Shown: in pieces, positions 23,989-36,700 of the stretch
Layout of the letters: the number at the start of each line of letters is the position of its first letter
Position numbering within the stretch: the stretch's first letter is position 1
Assembly (NCBI GenBank): GCA_013396655.1
Contig: WBMV01000295.1
Span: forward strand, 164,215-228,214
Direction: 5' to 3'
Source: Campylorhamphus procurvoides
Lineage: Eukaryota; Chordata; Aves; Passeriformes; Dendrocolaptidae
Length of the DNA stretch: 64,000 nucleotides
Made by a program: the position numbers and the translations under genes
Notes under the pieces: generated by a model
Databases searched by the model: none
What the model saw: only the letters and a program-made list of their open reading frames with translations
What the model was told of the DNA's origin: nothing

Positions 23989-24161
23989 ATGACTTTTTAT
24001 CAGACTAAAGTTTGACAACATGTTTAAAAGACAAAACTATAATTGAAGAATGGGTTAACAGTACAACATTAGACTGAAAATGGGTTTCTGTTAACCCCTG
24101 AAAATTTGTATGTGAACATTAAGCAAAGCATTACAAGTTGTCTATTCTTAAAGGATAAATA

Positions 24162-24167
24162 TTTATT
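24162..24167 (-). terminator. BAIAP2L1: Candidate BAIAP2L1 polyadenylation signal
   Basis: TTTATT on the plus strand is AATAAA on the minus strand, about 500 bases after the stop. Confidence 0.5.
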
Positions 24168-24665
24168 TATAACCTAAGATATCTTTCTTAAACAAAATAA
24201 TATATAATCATTTATACAGGCCATTCTCTATTCTGGAATAAGGCAGTTGTTACATTGTTCTATTTGAAAAAAAAATAATCACTTCTTTAATAGGTGGCAT
24301 ATGCAGGCTTATATTCTAGAACTTATCATTGCAGCCTCCAAATAATGAATGCCAAAGATTCAGATCTGTGAGCTATTACTTACACTGATTGACTAGAGTA
24401 TCCAAACTATCTCCAGGATTTTCACAAATCCTAATACAAAAAAAGCATACTGTAAAATCAAGCCCAGGTGCTCAAACGCTAGCCCAAAAGCAATTGCCTC
24501 ATTAGAAAGTACAGGTTTTAAAACCCATCAGAGCTCCATTCCAGTATGCCAGTATTGTACAGTAATTACATTTAAATAACTTTTTAGAAGAAGTTGAGCT
24601 AGTAATTGTCATTACTGGAACGGGGTGTTGGTAAGGAAGGAGGAACACGTGTCTGGTCCGTGTAT

Positions 24666-24741
24666 TCATCGGATGATCGGTGCTGATCTGTCATTTGTCA
24701 CTGTTGGTCGGAGTTTCACCGTTGCAAAGGGATTTTCTCCA
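24666..24741 (-). CDS. BAIAP2L1: BAIAP2L1 coding exon 14 (C-terminus and stop)
   Basis: Encodes [18 protein letters not shown] then SAPIIR and TGA at 24668-24666. The ending is nearly identical to human and forms the WH2-like actin-binding tail. Acceptor tttcttttcag. Confidence 0.97.
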
Positions 24742-27700
24742 CTGAAAAGAAATGCATAAAGTTACTCAAAGGCTTACTGTAATCCAGCCCCAAATTTCAG
24801 CCATTCAGCTTCTTCATAAAAGTTGTCTTCAAAGACTAAATTATGGTTTGAGACTAAAGGGTTCTGTGCAACTTGAATTTGTAAAACAAGGTTACATGCA
24901 AGGATTCACTTTGCAGTGATCCAAAAATTTGGGAAGTTAATGCCCAGTTAGATCTGCACTTTTTAAAGCAGCTCCCAGTCTTCAAAGGCTTTTGCTTTTA
25001 ACCCTCAAAGACACTTAAAGTTTAAATCCTGCTCCCTGTCAAACTAGTGGAGAAACCCATTTTCTGAGAAGGGCCTGTGCACTGCACTTCACCTGGGGCC
25101 GCTCTTGAGAAAAGTGCCACCAATTTTAGCCAAAATGTTTCACCAGTGCCTGGGAAAGCTCACAGGGAAATTAATTATAAACATCCTTGCTTCCCCTTAC
25201 AAGGGGGAAGGTAATATAAAAATCAACACAAATAAATTGGTGTAATAGTGTTAAAAATATACCTTAGAAAAGGTGGTTTTATAATGCCATTCATGTCAGG
25301 TTTCTGTAAAAGAAGAAGATAAATATCATAAGCATATGATACAGGTGATCTCACTATCCTGCTAAGGAAAAGAGACCCTGTCATTCAAGTAGGCTAAAAT
25401 ATTTAGTAATTTAGAACAATTCTGTAGTTGAGCTGAACTGACCAGAATTCTCTGAGAACATCAAGTGCTGCTGTGAAGAGAAGGTAAGCCAAGAGGTGGC
25501 AGTGTGGCTCTGTCCAGGCTGCTCCAGGACGCAGCCTTTCAGGGGGCATGAACTGGAAACCTGTTGGCAAACTGGTTGTGCGGTGGGGGAGTTTGGGAAA
25601 ACAGATAATTTCTACTTTTTTTCTCCCCCCCCCCCTTGCTTAATTACATACTTTGAACTGCAAAGTAATTGCTTCTCATAGGTGTCAGATAAAACTATGA
25701 AGTCGCCCTTTATGGAGCAACTTGACTTGCACTAATAATTTAGTTTGTATGGTCATTTTAGTTTTAATATTTCAAATTTTAGGCCTGTCAGCCTTGCCTT
25801 TCCAGGCACACTGTGCTGTACTAGCAGTTCCCAGGTACCATATTCATGATGCAGGTGAAGAAATCTCTATTTTTTTAGGACTTCATTCTGCAGGGTTCTT
25901 AACTCAAGCTTGACTTGTGATTCCAATAAAACTGGTCATGCGCATCAGCTGTAAATAGACTTAGACCATGATTTAGGCCTAATTAACCTGTACAATTAAT
26001 TAGAATGAAAAAATGCCTGAATTACATCTTACTGAACACCAGCCCTCATCAAAGCGTCGTCAACTACTAAGTCTGTTTTGTGAGTTGATTCTGCTCTGCA
26101 CGGTGCTGGCCCCTGTAGCACAGCATGAACACTGGACCTGCCTAGAGACATTCCTCATCTTCTTGAAATCCTGGGCTATTTTTTCTGTGTAGTCTGTAAC
26201 AAAAATAAGATGCCTTGAATCATTTCCTGCTTCTGCATAGAAGGCACAGTGAGCAGACTGTTTTACTCAGTATGTAAATCCTGTATGAGACTATGAGCCA
26301 GCCTGGTACAATGTTGGGCTCATTTCCAAAGCCATATGGGGGAGTGGGGGTTTGGGACTTGCACGGAAGCAGGAAAGACAAGGAAGCCCTGCAACTTCCC
26401 CAAAGAATGAAAACAAATAGTGACTGAGCAGCAAAGCACTGGGGTGCAAGTGCAGTGACTCTACAGCTCTCTAATTTTGTAAGGTAACAGGTAGGATGGG
26501 GTCACAGTAAAAAGGCAGTGAATTAGCGGAGGCCTCAACAAAAGTGGCCATTATTTTATACTCCAGAATTCCTAATGTATTTTAATCTTGCTTTCCATGT
26601 GGAAATTTAGATTATCCAAAAAGATGGATTTGTTTTACACTCCTAGGAGCTATCAGCTTCCATTCTGGCCTCCAGAGATTATACTGCTCTAATTAAAGCT
26701 CTGCCAACTAACTGATCTGCTATTCCTCTTGGTTTTCCAGTTCATCAAGAATGTTAGTCCACAAGCCTGAAGTTTATTCCTAAGCCCTCTGAACTAATAC
26801 CACAAATCCAAACCACCCTTCAGGTGACTGCTCCTGGGAACAGACTGAGCACAGCAACACAGTACAGGGATCCTGAGACCATTTCACAGACTCAGTAAGT
26901 GTTCAAGCTCTTCAGTAAGTGGCCTGGTCACAGGGCAGGGAACTCTGTGTGCTGCTGCCTTGGCACCTTCCAAGGAGGGCTGAGACACCTTGGGGCCCCA
27001 CAGGTCTCGACACGGAGCTGTAGGGTATGAATTCTGACACTGCACCATTACTAAGGCTCATGGCCTCTCAATTTGAAAATGGAAACCACAAATATGACAA
27101 AATATAGTTACTGGTCTTCAGAATCATTTTAGAAGTTTCCAGATACTTGTTTTGAAAGTGACCGAACACAGATTTAGATCTTATTTCTTGGTAACGCATC
27201 AGAAAAGCTTCATTCCACATAGAAAACACTCCTAGAAACACATCACTGCACAAACTATGCACTTTCTATGCCCCAAGGTTCATAACTGAGAAATAAACCC
27301 ACCTACTTGAATGTGGATTCAAATAATGCCATATTCAAATATATGTGCTATATTCAAATACATATGCTAATATGAGACTGTTCTGGCCCTCCCAAAAATG
27401 CAAATCTTTCATAGCAATATTTAGGTGAAAAAAAAGATATCCCAAAACATGACTAGTCTAGTGAAATGGGGTAAGTTCTCTAACTCAGAGGAGCCTCACA
27501 TATCCCCAGCCACAACCCGCATCCTTTTCATTTACCCTGCTGTAAATCCCTGGTGCCCCATAGCTCTAAAATCACTGAGGCTGATGGATTTGTACTACTT
27601 TCCATGAGGATTTCTTTCCATGTTTAGCAGATTCCATTGCTGAGAATTTTTGCTGGGCAGTGTGTCTCTCACTGCTGGCAGTCACATCCCTGAACAATTC

Positions 27701-30700
27701 TGCCTTGCTGTCAGGATGGATGGACTGAAATCCAAAGCCCCTGGTACTCTGAGCACAGCTGTGTCCCAGGGCTGGAGCCAGGCACGAGGAGCTGAGGCAG
27801 AGGGTTCCAGGGCCTCGTTTAAGAGCAGGGCAAGAGGAGCAAGCAGGGTGGAACATTTGGGTCCCCAGCAGGGATCACTCACCGGGCCCGCGTGCTCCGC
27901 TCTGTCGGTGGGTGTTTTGGGAGCAGGACCTTTGGCAGACTCCACTGGTTTGTCAGCCTGCGAAGCCCCCAGGTAATCTGGTGGGGGGAGCACAACTTCA
28001 CCCTTCTCCACGAGATTCACGGAACTGACACTTCGGATTGGCGCAGGGCTGCAAGACAGAACCCAACAAAGGGCATTCTCAGTCCCTGGAATGTTCTCTC
28101 ACTCACCTCTGGCACCAGGAAAGCACAAAAGTGCAGGAGCTGGAAGTTACTAACAGTGTACAGTGCCCCTGAAGTCAGTGGGACTCTGAATTACAGCTGT
28201 TCCAAAGCTGGTTCCTGGGGCTGTGTGAACCATTGAAACACATTAATGTAATCAAGGCCTCGTGCTACAGACTGTTAGACAGTAGTTGCTGTACATGTTA
28301 CTGAACTTCAATGGACACAAGCACAAAAACAACATTTATAATAAACTTTGGTAAAGATTTAGGCATTTCTGCAAGTGCCACCCAAAATGTTACCTTGGCA
28401 CTGGGGCAAAGGCTTTTTCTTCTGATTCTTCTAGTGGTCTTGTGTATGATGATGGAAACCATCCTTTTCTGTAATGAGAAAGGTTTTTATGTTGCATAAA
28501 ATTGGAAAGATCTTTCAGAAGACAACAGTGGACAAAACCATAGACTCAACAGATTTAAGTTTTGAAGACCTGATTTCTGATGATTCCAAATTAGTGTGCA
28601 AAACCTCCCTGAAACAGGCACAGTGATCTTCCTTACAGAAAGACTCCAAGTCTCCAGTCAACAATAAAGGGAGAAAACCATTTACCATCTGCTAACAAAG
28701 TCTGATGAGACTTGTTTTTTCCCTTCATGTTCAAGGTGGGTAATGTATTGATTGTCTTACACTCTGGTTGTGTCATGCTCCCCATAGAGCCAGCCATCCT
28801 TCTCCTCAGCCACCAGCAATGTGATGATATCGCCCTGGGCAAAGCTGAGCAATGTCTTGTTGCTTCCAGCAGTATGTGGGAAGATTGTCCTCACTTTTTG
28901 CCTTTTCATTATGTTTAGTCCCGTGGCAACAGAAGTTGAACGTGATAAACTGGCATCTTCTGAATTCTCTGTCAAAAAAAAAAAAGAAAAAAAAGAGAAA
29001 AATTAGCCACACTAACAGAATTAAATGCAATTAATTGACAGTAAAAAAACAAAGTATAAATCAAGTTCTGAGACTTTGTACTTTCCACTTAGACACTCAG
29101 TTACCCGCTAATGTTTCTTGTCACCATGAAGTTCTTAACAGCATGTTCATTTATATACACACGCCCAGCACAATAAAGCTGAACCAAGAGGCATTCAAAG
29201 TTCTCTAAGTTTTAACTGGCTACACTTTTCCCCTTTTGGCATGAAAAGTGCTAAACAATCAGAGCTGTAAAAGAAAGGCCTTTGAAAATTTTCCACTCTG
29301 AAAAAAGGTAGCTGTGTATAAAATCCAAGATCTCACTTTCCAATGTGCCTTGCACTCAGCGTTGCAGATACTTGGCACTTTGCAGATATTGAGACTAGAT
29401 GTTTACCAGAAGGCAGAAGAAAGAAGGGCTCAAAACTCTGTAATTTGGCTAGTACAATATATTGTAAATGCATTTGCAAGGAAAAAATGCTGGAATCGCT
29501 ATTATCACATTGAAGAATTCTTCATTTTTATGCTGTGAGCTAGGCTTGGTTCTTTCCCTTTCCAATGGCAGAGAAAGTAGGAAAATAAAACTATTAGAAA
29601 CTTGGAAAACAGATCTTAATTGGATTTTACATTTCAGGAAAGAAACACAAGACTGTGCTCATTTTATCCCATGTGCATTCCTCCCCTCCTGCCCTTAAAG
29701 GAAACCAAAGTGAGACTTGTCAGAGTGTTGATGTTTGTTTTGTGCAGTGAAACAATCCCTGAGATGTATCCTGTTCAAAATCACAGAGTGCCTTCTGCTG
29801 ATAACATTGGAATTCATAAGAGCAGTTAAGTTGGGTTAATCAGTGACACACACAAAGTGATTAAAATAGAATCTACCTGCCTTGACCTGCATTTTACTGC
29901 AAACAATCCTCTTATACCACATCTCTCTCCTGTTAGGTAACTTATATAAATGATTGTAAAGACCATTTCCTACTCCTCCTTACATCCTGGAATTTGCATC
30001 ACTGTAGTAGTAAAGCATTTTGAACACTCCAGGATGTCATTCACACTTACCCAGTTTGCAGTGGAGGGACACTCACCTGCTGAATGGTTCAGTTTCTCAG
30101 AAGGGGCTTTGGGAGCTGCTGCAGGATTGTTGAACATGTCCACGAGTGGGCTCGTGTACGCCCTGCCCGTGGGAGCCGGGGGCACGTTGGATGTGTTTTC
30201 ATGGTGAGGATAAAAATCATTTCCAATCTACAGTCACAAAAACAACAGTATCAGTGCTGAGGAGACAGCCATCACTTATTTGCAAGATTGAATTCTAGAG
30301 AGCAATGCTTAAATATTGCCCAGTGATATACATTTAGACATGACATACAGCCCATGTTCCTACGAAGTTGCTGAGAGAAGGTTTGTAGTTACAGACAAGA
30401 ACGTTGGGAATGGAATGGTTAGAACAAAAGGAGCCCTGAGGCTGGGCTTCTCCCTGCTATATTGTGTATTTTTCCCATAGCAGAACTTCAGCTTAATGAT
30501 TTTGGTTCCATACCCAACCCCAGAATAGTCCAACTGAGATACATTACAGACTCCATCCCAAATGTTTAGGTACAGCTGAACCTAGCGAGTTCACTCCCCT
30601 CCCCTTCAAGAGAGACCCTGTGACCAAAGACCAACATACCATGGTGTTCCTCTCTACCATTGGGGAGGGCTGTGGCGTTCCCGAGACTGGAGTGGAGCCA

Positions 30701-33700
30701 GGTGTCCTTATTTCATCGATCATCATTCTGACTTTTTCAGGCACTTTGGTGGCATCACTACAGATTTCCTGCCACCCAGGAAGCTTGGATTTTAGGAAGT
30801 CTGCACACTGCATCCAAGTTAAAAGGTACTTGTCAGAGAGATGCTTTTTCATAAAATGGCACAGACCTACTGGTTAACTTTCATTATACCAAAATGTTAA
30901 CACCAGCAACATGGAAGGATTTTTCTAAGTGATACCTCTTTGAAACAAAGAATGTGTTATAAAAAGAGAATCTTCTTGTTCAGGGTCAGATACTGGATGT
31001 ACCTGATCAGTCCAGGTGTTTTCTTCTTAATATATGATTTTATAAAAGTCACAGTAACCCTTGATTGTGGCTACAAATACATTTCATAGAATAGCGTATT
31101 GTAAACATTTTCTGTGGCCTTGCCTATTTCTGGCAGTGTGATGTGTGTGCTGCAGGAGATACTGAAGATCTCCCATTCGACTGGATTTCAGGAGTTTCAT
31201 TCCTGCTCACTGACCTGGACGTGGTAGAAATGCATGTGCTGGGTAAAGCTGCAGTGCTTGTCAACCAGGAAACAGAACCTTCTCTTCTCTTCCAGGAGAG
31301 CTTCTCTGCAGCCCTCTGCAATAAACCGCTGGATATCGCTCTGGCGAGAGCTCACTGTTTCCAAATACTGAGGAAAGAGAATAAAACTACATAGAGCCTC
31401 TGAGTTTCATTTGATGCTATATCCAATTACTGCTGGAAGCTCCAAAAGCCTCAGAAGAAGCTTTTGGAATGGGATGGGGTAGGCTGGCTCGACTTCCAGG
31501 TCCTCTTTCCCTGCACACACCTGACTTCCCTGCTCCCATCAGGGAGATGTGCATTGTCCCCACAGGCATCGACAGCCCATTTAGGGGCTGTAGGGGGGGA
31601 GAGAAGCCAAAAAAGGAAGAGCCTTTTAGGCTCTAAATAAACCTGCAGTAGATAAGAAAATCAAAGCAGTGACTGTGCTGAGCAATTGTAGAGCCACAGG
31701 TGTTCTAATTACACTAATTACCTTGTCTGCTCCACAGCAGTTCATTTACTCACACAAAGCTGTGAGGAATCTCTACTTCATTTAAAGAGGGGGGAAATGA
31801 GTTGCTAAAAAGGCTAAACTATATTTATCTGAGGCTACAAGGATTCCTGGCTGAACTGTGATGAAATACTAATCCTTGAACCCTCAGACCCAGAGCCAGA
31901 ACTGTAAAAAACCAAACCTGTTATGAATGCAGGTCAAAAGATAGGCAGGAAGAAATAGGAGCTCCTATTATCTACATTTATTGTACTGTGTTATAAACAG
32001 AGCTTTATTTAAATTTTAAAATAAAAAAAATATGGAAAAAATATATAAGCTGGCACAAAGTACAAGCATTGTGCAAATAAAAGTATCAATGGCAAGTATT
32101 TTTCAGAGAAACACATGACAGAATATAACTTCTTAATTTTAAAATAGTTTCTCTTCAGTGCCCTGTCATTTTGGATTTCACCTCAAGATGGCAATGCTGG
32201 ATTAAGGGCACTAGGAAAGGCAGTAACTAATAACATGGGTTGGCGTTGCCTGCTTTGGGAAATAAATTTATGGCAAATTACTGCTGAATTTGCGTAGCTT
32301 AGCTGACTCTGTGTAAAACTCTACATGAAGGTGTAGTTACAGAGGTAGTTTAAAACAAAAGTATAATCAATTAGTGGTCAAGGGATCCAATCTAGAAGCT
32401 AGAGCAGAGGTCTCTGAATAAGCACAGCAGGGCAGTGAGAGCTCAATGGCAGCTGGAATGCATCCTCTAGGAGTGCCTTTAATACAAACCACCTTCAGCA
32501 CTCAGTGACATTTTCTGTTCACCAGTCCTCACACAGACAAAGAAACAAATAAGAGACGACGCACTGACCTCCATTTCTTTATGCTCGTATTTTGTCACAT
32601 TTCGTGCTCCTTGGCTTTTCCTTCTGATTTTTTTCAGCTCAGCCTGAGACTTCTCCAAGGAATCCAGTTTGCTTCTGTGTTCAGTTTGGTACCTCTTCAA
32701 CGTTGCCTGCAATCAAAGCATTTCCAACATCTCGCAGAGCACTCAGCCCGTGGCTGGGGGAGTGACTCAAGCATTATTACTGTGACCTGTCACACCCACC
32801 AAAGGAGGTCAACAATTTACTTAGTTTTAAGGACCTATAAAATCCCTTTTTAATTTAAATTAAGCATGAAAATTTTGCCCGTCTTTATGTATCTAAAGCT
32901 CGTTTCTAATGTACTGATTAATTATCTCTTGGGGAACAATTTCTGAAAAAAATTCTTTAACTAGCAATAGACAAATAGGAGTTTTAGAATTAAATGTGTA
33001 CTTACAGTCATATATTTTACATCCAGGTCTGTTTTCTTCTCCAGCTCAGATATAATTTCTTTATGAAATTTTTTGAACTTTAAAAGCAAATGAATGAAGG
33101 GTTATTGAAAATTGGCAAAAGCAATTTACACTTTCACAAGGAAAATGAATTAAAGGAAAAGAAGTCATTTAACTTACACTCTCCTCTAGACTGTCATTAA
33201 GTTTCTTGTGCGTTCTTGAGATTTCTACCAGAACTTGACCTGTTGATAAACATACAACCATATTGGTTTCTTTCATAGAGTTCTGAAGATGGTTAACAAA
33301 GAGCAGTAATAAAACACATTTACCTAATATACTCATTAACCAGTCTGTATTTAAGAGGGATAGGAAATTTCTTGCTGGTGCTCACCACAGCAGTTTAAAT
33401 AAATAGCTCTCTGGCCACAGACAAACCAAGCAGCTCTTAAGTGATAGAAGAATAACTAATCATGCATTGTTATGCAAAAGGGACATGGAGTGCCAGACAA
33501 AATAAATACTTCCTTCTCTCCAGAATAGCTCCTGTTGGTTCAGTAACAGCTTCTTTTCTTGCCAAGTCAGGGAATAGCATATGAGTTGTTACTATCTGAA
33601 TAGCTGCTATCCCTTTCTTAGCCTGAAAATCAAACTTTAATGTCATACCTGCACCTTCAGAATCAACAAAGCAACCTTTCCCTTCCCTCACAGCACATCT

Positions 33701-36700
33701 GCTAAGGCAGATGTGATACACACTGAAGAATTCAGCGTTAAAAAATGGCCAAGACAAAGCAGATTTCTCAGCATCCTCTCAGCAGACCCTGAATATGCCA
33801 GCTCTGCTCTGCTGTCCTCCAGCACAGACTTACCCAGCTGACTCTGAACTGTGAGCAGTTAAAAGCTGAACTGTTTCATTTTGCTTTAGGAGGCTGTGGA
33901 GGAAAAATCCCTCAGTCCTTTGGGTGTGGTTCTGTGCACAACCCTCGTAAACTGCGGTGCAGCCCTGTGAGCAGCCAGCCACATCAGCCTGCCTGGGGCA
34001 CACGGCCACATCATCCCCACTCCCTGCCTTGCCCTGGCACTGGCACACCGAGTGTGTGCCAGCCTGGCCTGGGAGACTCCAACACACTGCTGAGAAGGGC
34101 TGGAAGGGCCCTGAAGGGCCCCGTTTGACTTCACCCAAATCACACAACTGTTACCAGACTCCCAACCCAGAGCCATTACAAAAACTGGAAGTGCCAGGGC
34201 CACGAGCAGAATCCCAAAGTGCATCTGAAAGTCTCCACTAGAGCTGTGTTTTGCTGGCATTCCATTTCCAGGCAAGACCGGCAGGTTCAGTCGCACAGCT
34301 GGTTCCCTGGCACTCCTCCCCCAGTAATCCCTCTATCCCTCATCAGCCTTGCAGGAGTCCCACCTGCATTTGCCACACAGGTGCCTATAGTATTTAGCCT
34401 GCAGTGTTTAACCTGCAGTCAGGGCTACAGAGCCACTCATAGCTCTGTAAGTCCTGCACATCACTGGCATTCACTGCATGGGACTCTGTGTCTTTCCTAT
34501 TTGTTGTTTTACACAATTCCAGTTTCCTTTTCTGAGTTAAAAAAGAAAGAATGCGTTAACTGCTCAACACACCGCTGTACAAATCTTGTTTTCTACCATT
34601 CATACTCTTTGAGAACTCCCCAGTTAGTCAGCAGAGACTTATTATCCCACAATGCTTCACATCCTTCAGCTGCTCAGAAGAGATGCAGATAATTTAAAAA
34701 ATGTAGCTCAATAAAATGAATAACATAACTCTTCATGAGAACCTTCTCCTTTCTCATCTCCACAGACATCCAAACTTGTGTGCCCACAGTGCAGGTGAGT
34801 GACTTGGTAACCTTCTCACACAAGGCAGAACCATTCCCAGAGTGTTTGGGTGTGTGTTAGCACCTTTCTCAGGTTACACCACCTCGAGACTTTAGTTTCT
34901 TTGAAGAGAGAACCGTATCTCCCATGTATGACACAGCAGATATATAAATAAATAATGCAAATGTGGGGCTGCCTTATCGTTTATGGGGAAACATGAGGTG
35001 GTTCAGGAAGAAACACACACACCTCCTGACTTTTCAGGAATCCCTCTTCATGCCCTAATGCCCATCTCTGCATCTCTGCACAACAGACTACATGAGACTT
35101 GGAAGAAAGAACGAGAATCCAATGAAATCAGAGAGCCCCCTGACTAGCAAGGGAAAAGAATTTGCACACATGATGGGAGACGGCAGAGGCAGAGGGGTGC
35201 TGTATTTTTTAAAAATAGGTATCGTTTTTCTGAGCCCTTCTGTCCAGCCCACAGACTGCTATGCTTTTTTTGTTTCTATTTAAAGTTGCTGGTGACTACA
35301 GAAGTATAAATACTATGAAAAGTGAGAGATGCTCTAGTAATTAGTTGCTCATCTGCAATAGAAAAGTAAATACAATGTAGTTACACAAACACTTGAAGTA
35401 ATGGACATCAGGCGTGTTATTTTAAGGCTGGGGAAGTGAATGCAGGTTAGTCCATAGTGTTTCTGTTTCACCAGCTCTGCTGAAAGGATACATTTTAGGC
35501 TCTAACAAGCTTGTAAAGTGAGAAGAGTTTTGTAAACACTTATCTACAACTCGGCAAATGTTAAAAGAAAGCAGTAAAAAAAATCAAGGCCCACAGATAA
35601 AATTACAAAGTTCAGTTTTACCTATGCAGACTAGAAAGCCATTTGGGAAGCCACAGGAATTCAGGGTGAGAACTGAAATGGCCCTCAGAATAATTGCCCT
35701 GATAGATTTTTGTGTGTTTAGAATGATCTTCTTCTGCCTCTGTGTGAGGAGCACGTTGGGAGCCAAAGCAGAGCCCTGAGCTAATGCGTGGCAAGGCATT
35801 GGGAGCGGGGACACACATCCATCCATCCCACAAGGGTGGGCATTGAGCCCCACTGCCCCCACGCCCCTGCCCTTTCTGCCTCCATAAAACCCCCTTTCAC
35901 CTGCACTGGAAAACCTGACACACACAGTGGTTATTTTGGTCTGCAGCCCTCGAGTCTCTTGGTTTTGAATGCTCGGGGAGAAACAGGGTGGTTTTTTTTC
36001 ATCTCGGTTACAAAAAATGCTGCCAAAACATGTCCTGAGAAGAACTTTAAAAGCTACACTTCCTTCTAGATAGTTTGTGCTGGATTATTTTGTGGGCTTG
36101 TTTTAGAGTGTTCTAGAACATTTTTAAATAGTGTGTTTAGATGTCAGTGTCTCTAATTGCATTTTGTTTTTCTCTCAGCCAAAGACCCCCTGTCTTGTGT
36201 TTCAGAAATCCCATTTTATGCTGGGATCTCCTTCCTGCCACGAGGAATCCACAGGCACTCCATGTACTGGCTCACCCATTTAATTTCCTCTTTCAAAGTG
36301 TTGATTCAAAACATGAAGAGAACCCACAGTAAGCACACACTGACCTATGAAAATTTAAATTGTAGATTAGATCCCACACTTTGAAAAAACAGAAAGCATT
36401 TGTGAAGTGAACATATACTGTGTTTCTTCATTGCCAGTTTAAGATAATGGGTTAGCCACATCTTGATGTCCTTTCCAAATACAATTTACACAAGGAGACA
36501 AGTTTTTCTAGAAGACTAAGTCAGGAAAGACAAAACAACCCCTAGTCTACATGCAACAGTGTCCAAAATGGAACAATTTCAACATAATATTTGAATTTTG
36601 ATTACCATGGTTAATTATAGAATAGTTCTAAGAAAGATAACAGGGTACTCTGAATTAAGAGCAGTGTAACCTAAGGCCAGGCTCTAATCCTCAGTCCTCA

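Larger units (their letters stand above)
23965..24665 (-). other. BAIAP2L1: BAIAP2L1 3' UTR
   Basis: AT-rich sequence after the stop codon. Two minus-strand AATAAA hexamers give possible ends near 24145 and 23965. Confidence 0.65.

Noticed and set aside
28633..28761. Continuation of the exon 10 frame to WFSPFIVDW, resembling the SH3 ending
   Set aside because: The true SH3 ending (KGWFPSSYT) is at 28394-28468 with proper splice sites and matching phase. The look-alike is intronic.
34219..34692. A 157-codon plus-strand frame in BAIAP2L1 intron 3
   Set aside because: No recognisable domain. The composition is that of translated non-coding DNA and no splice partners were found.
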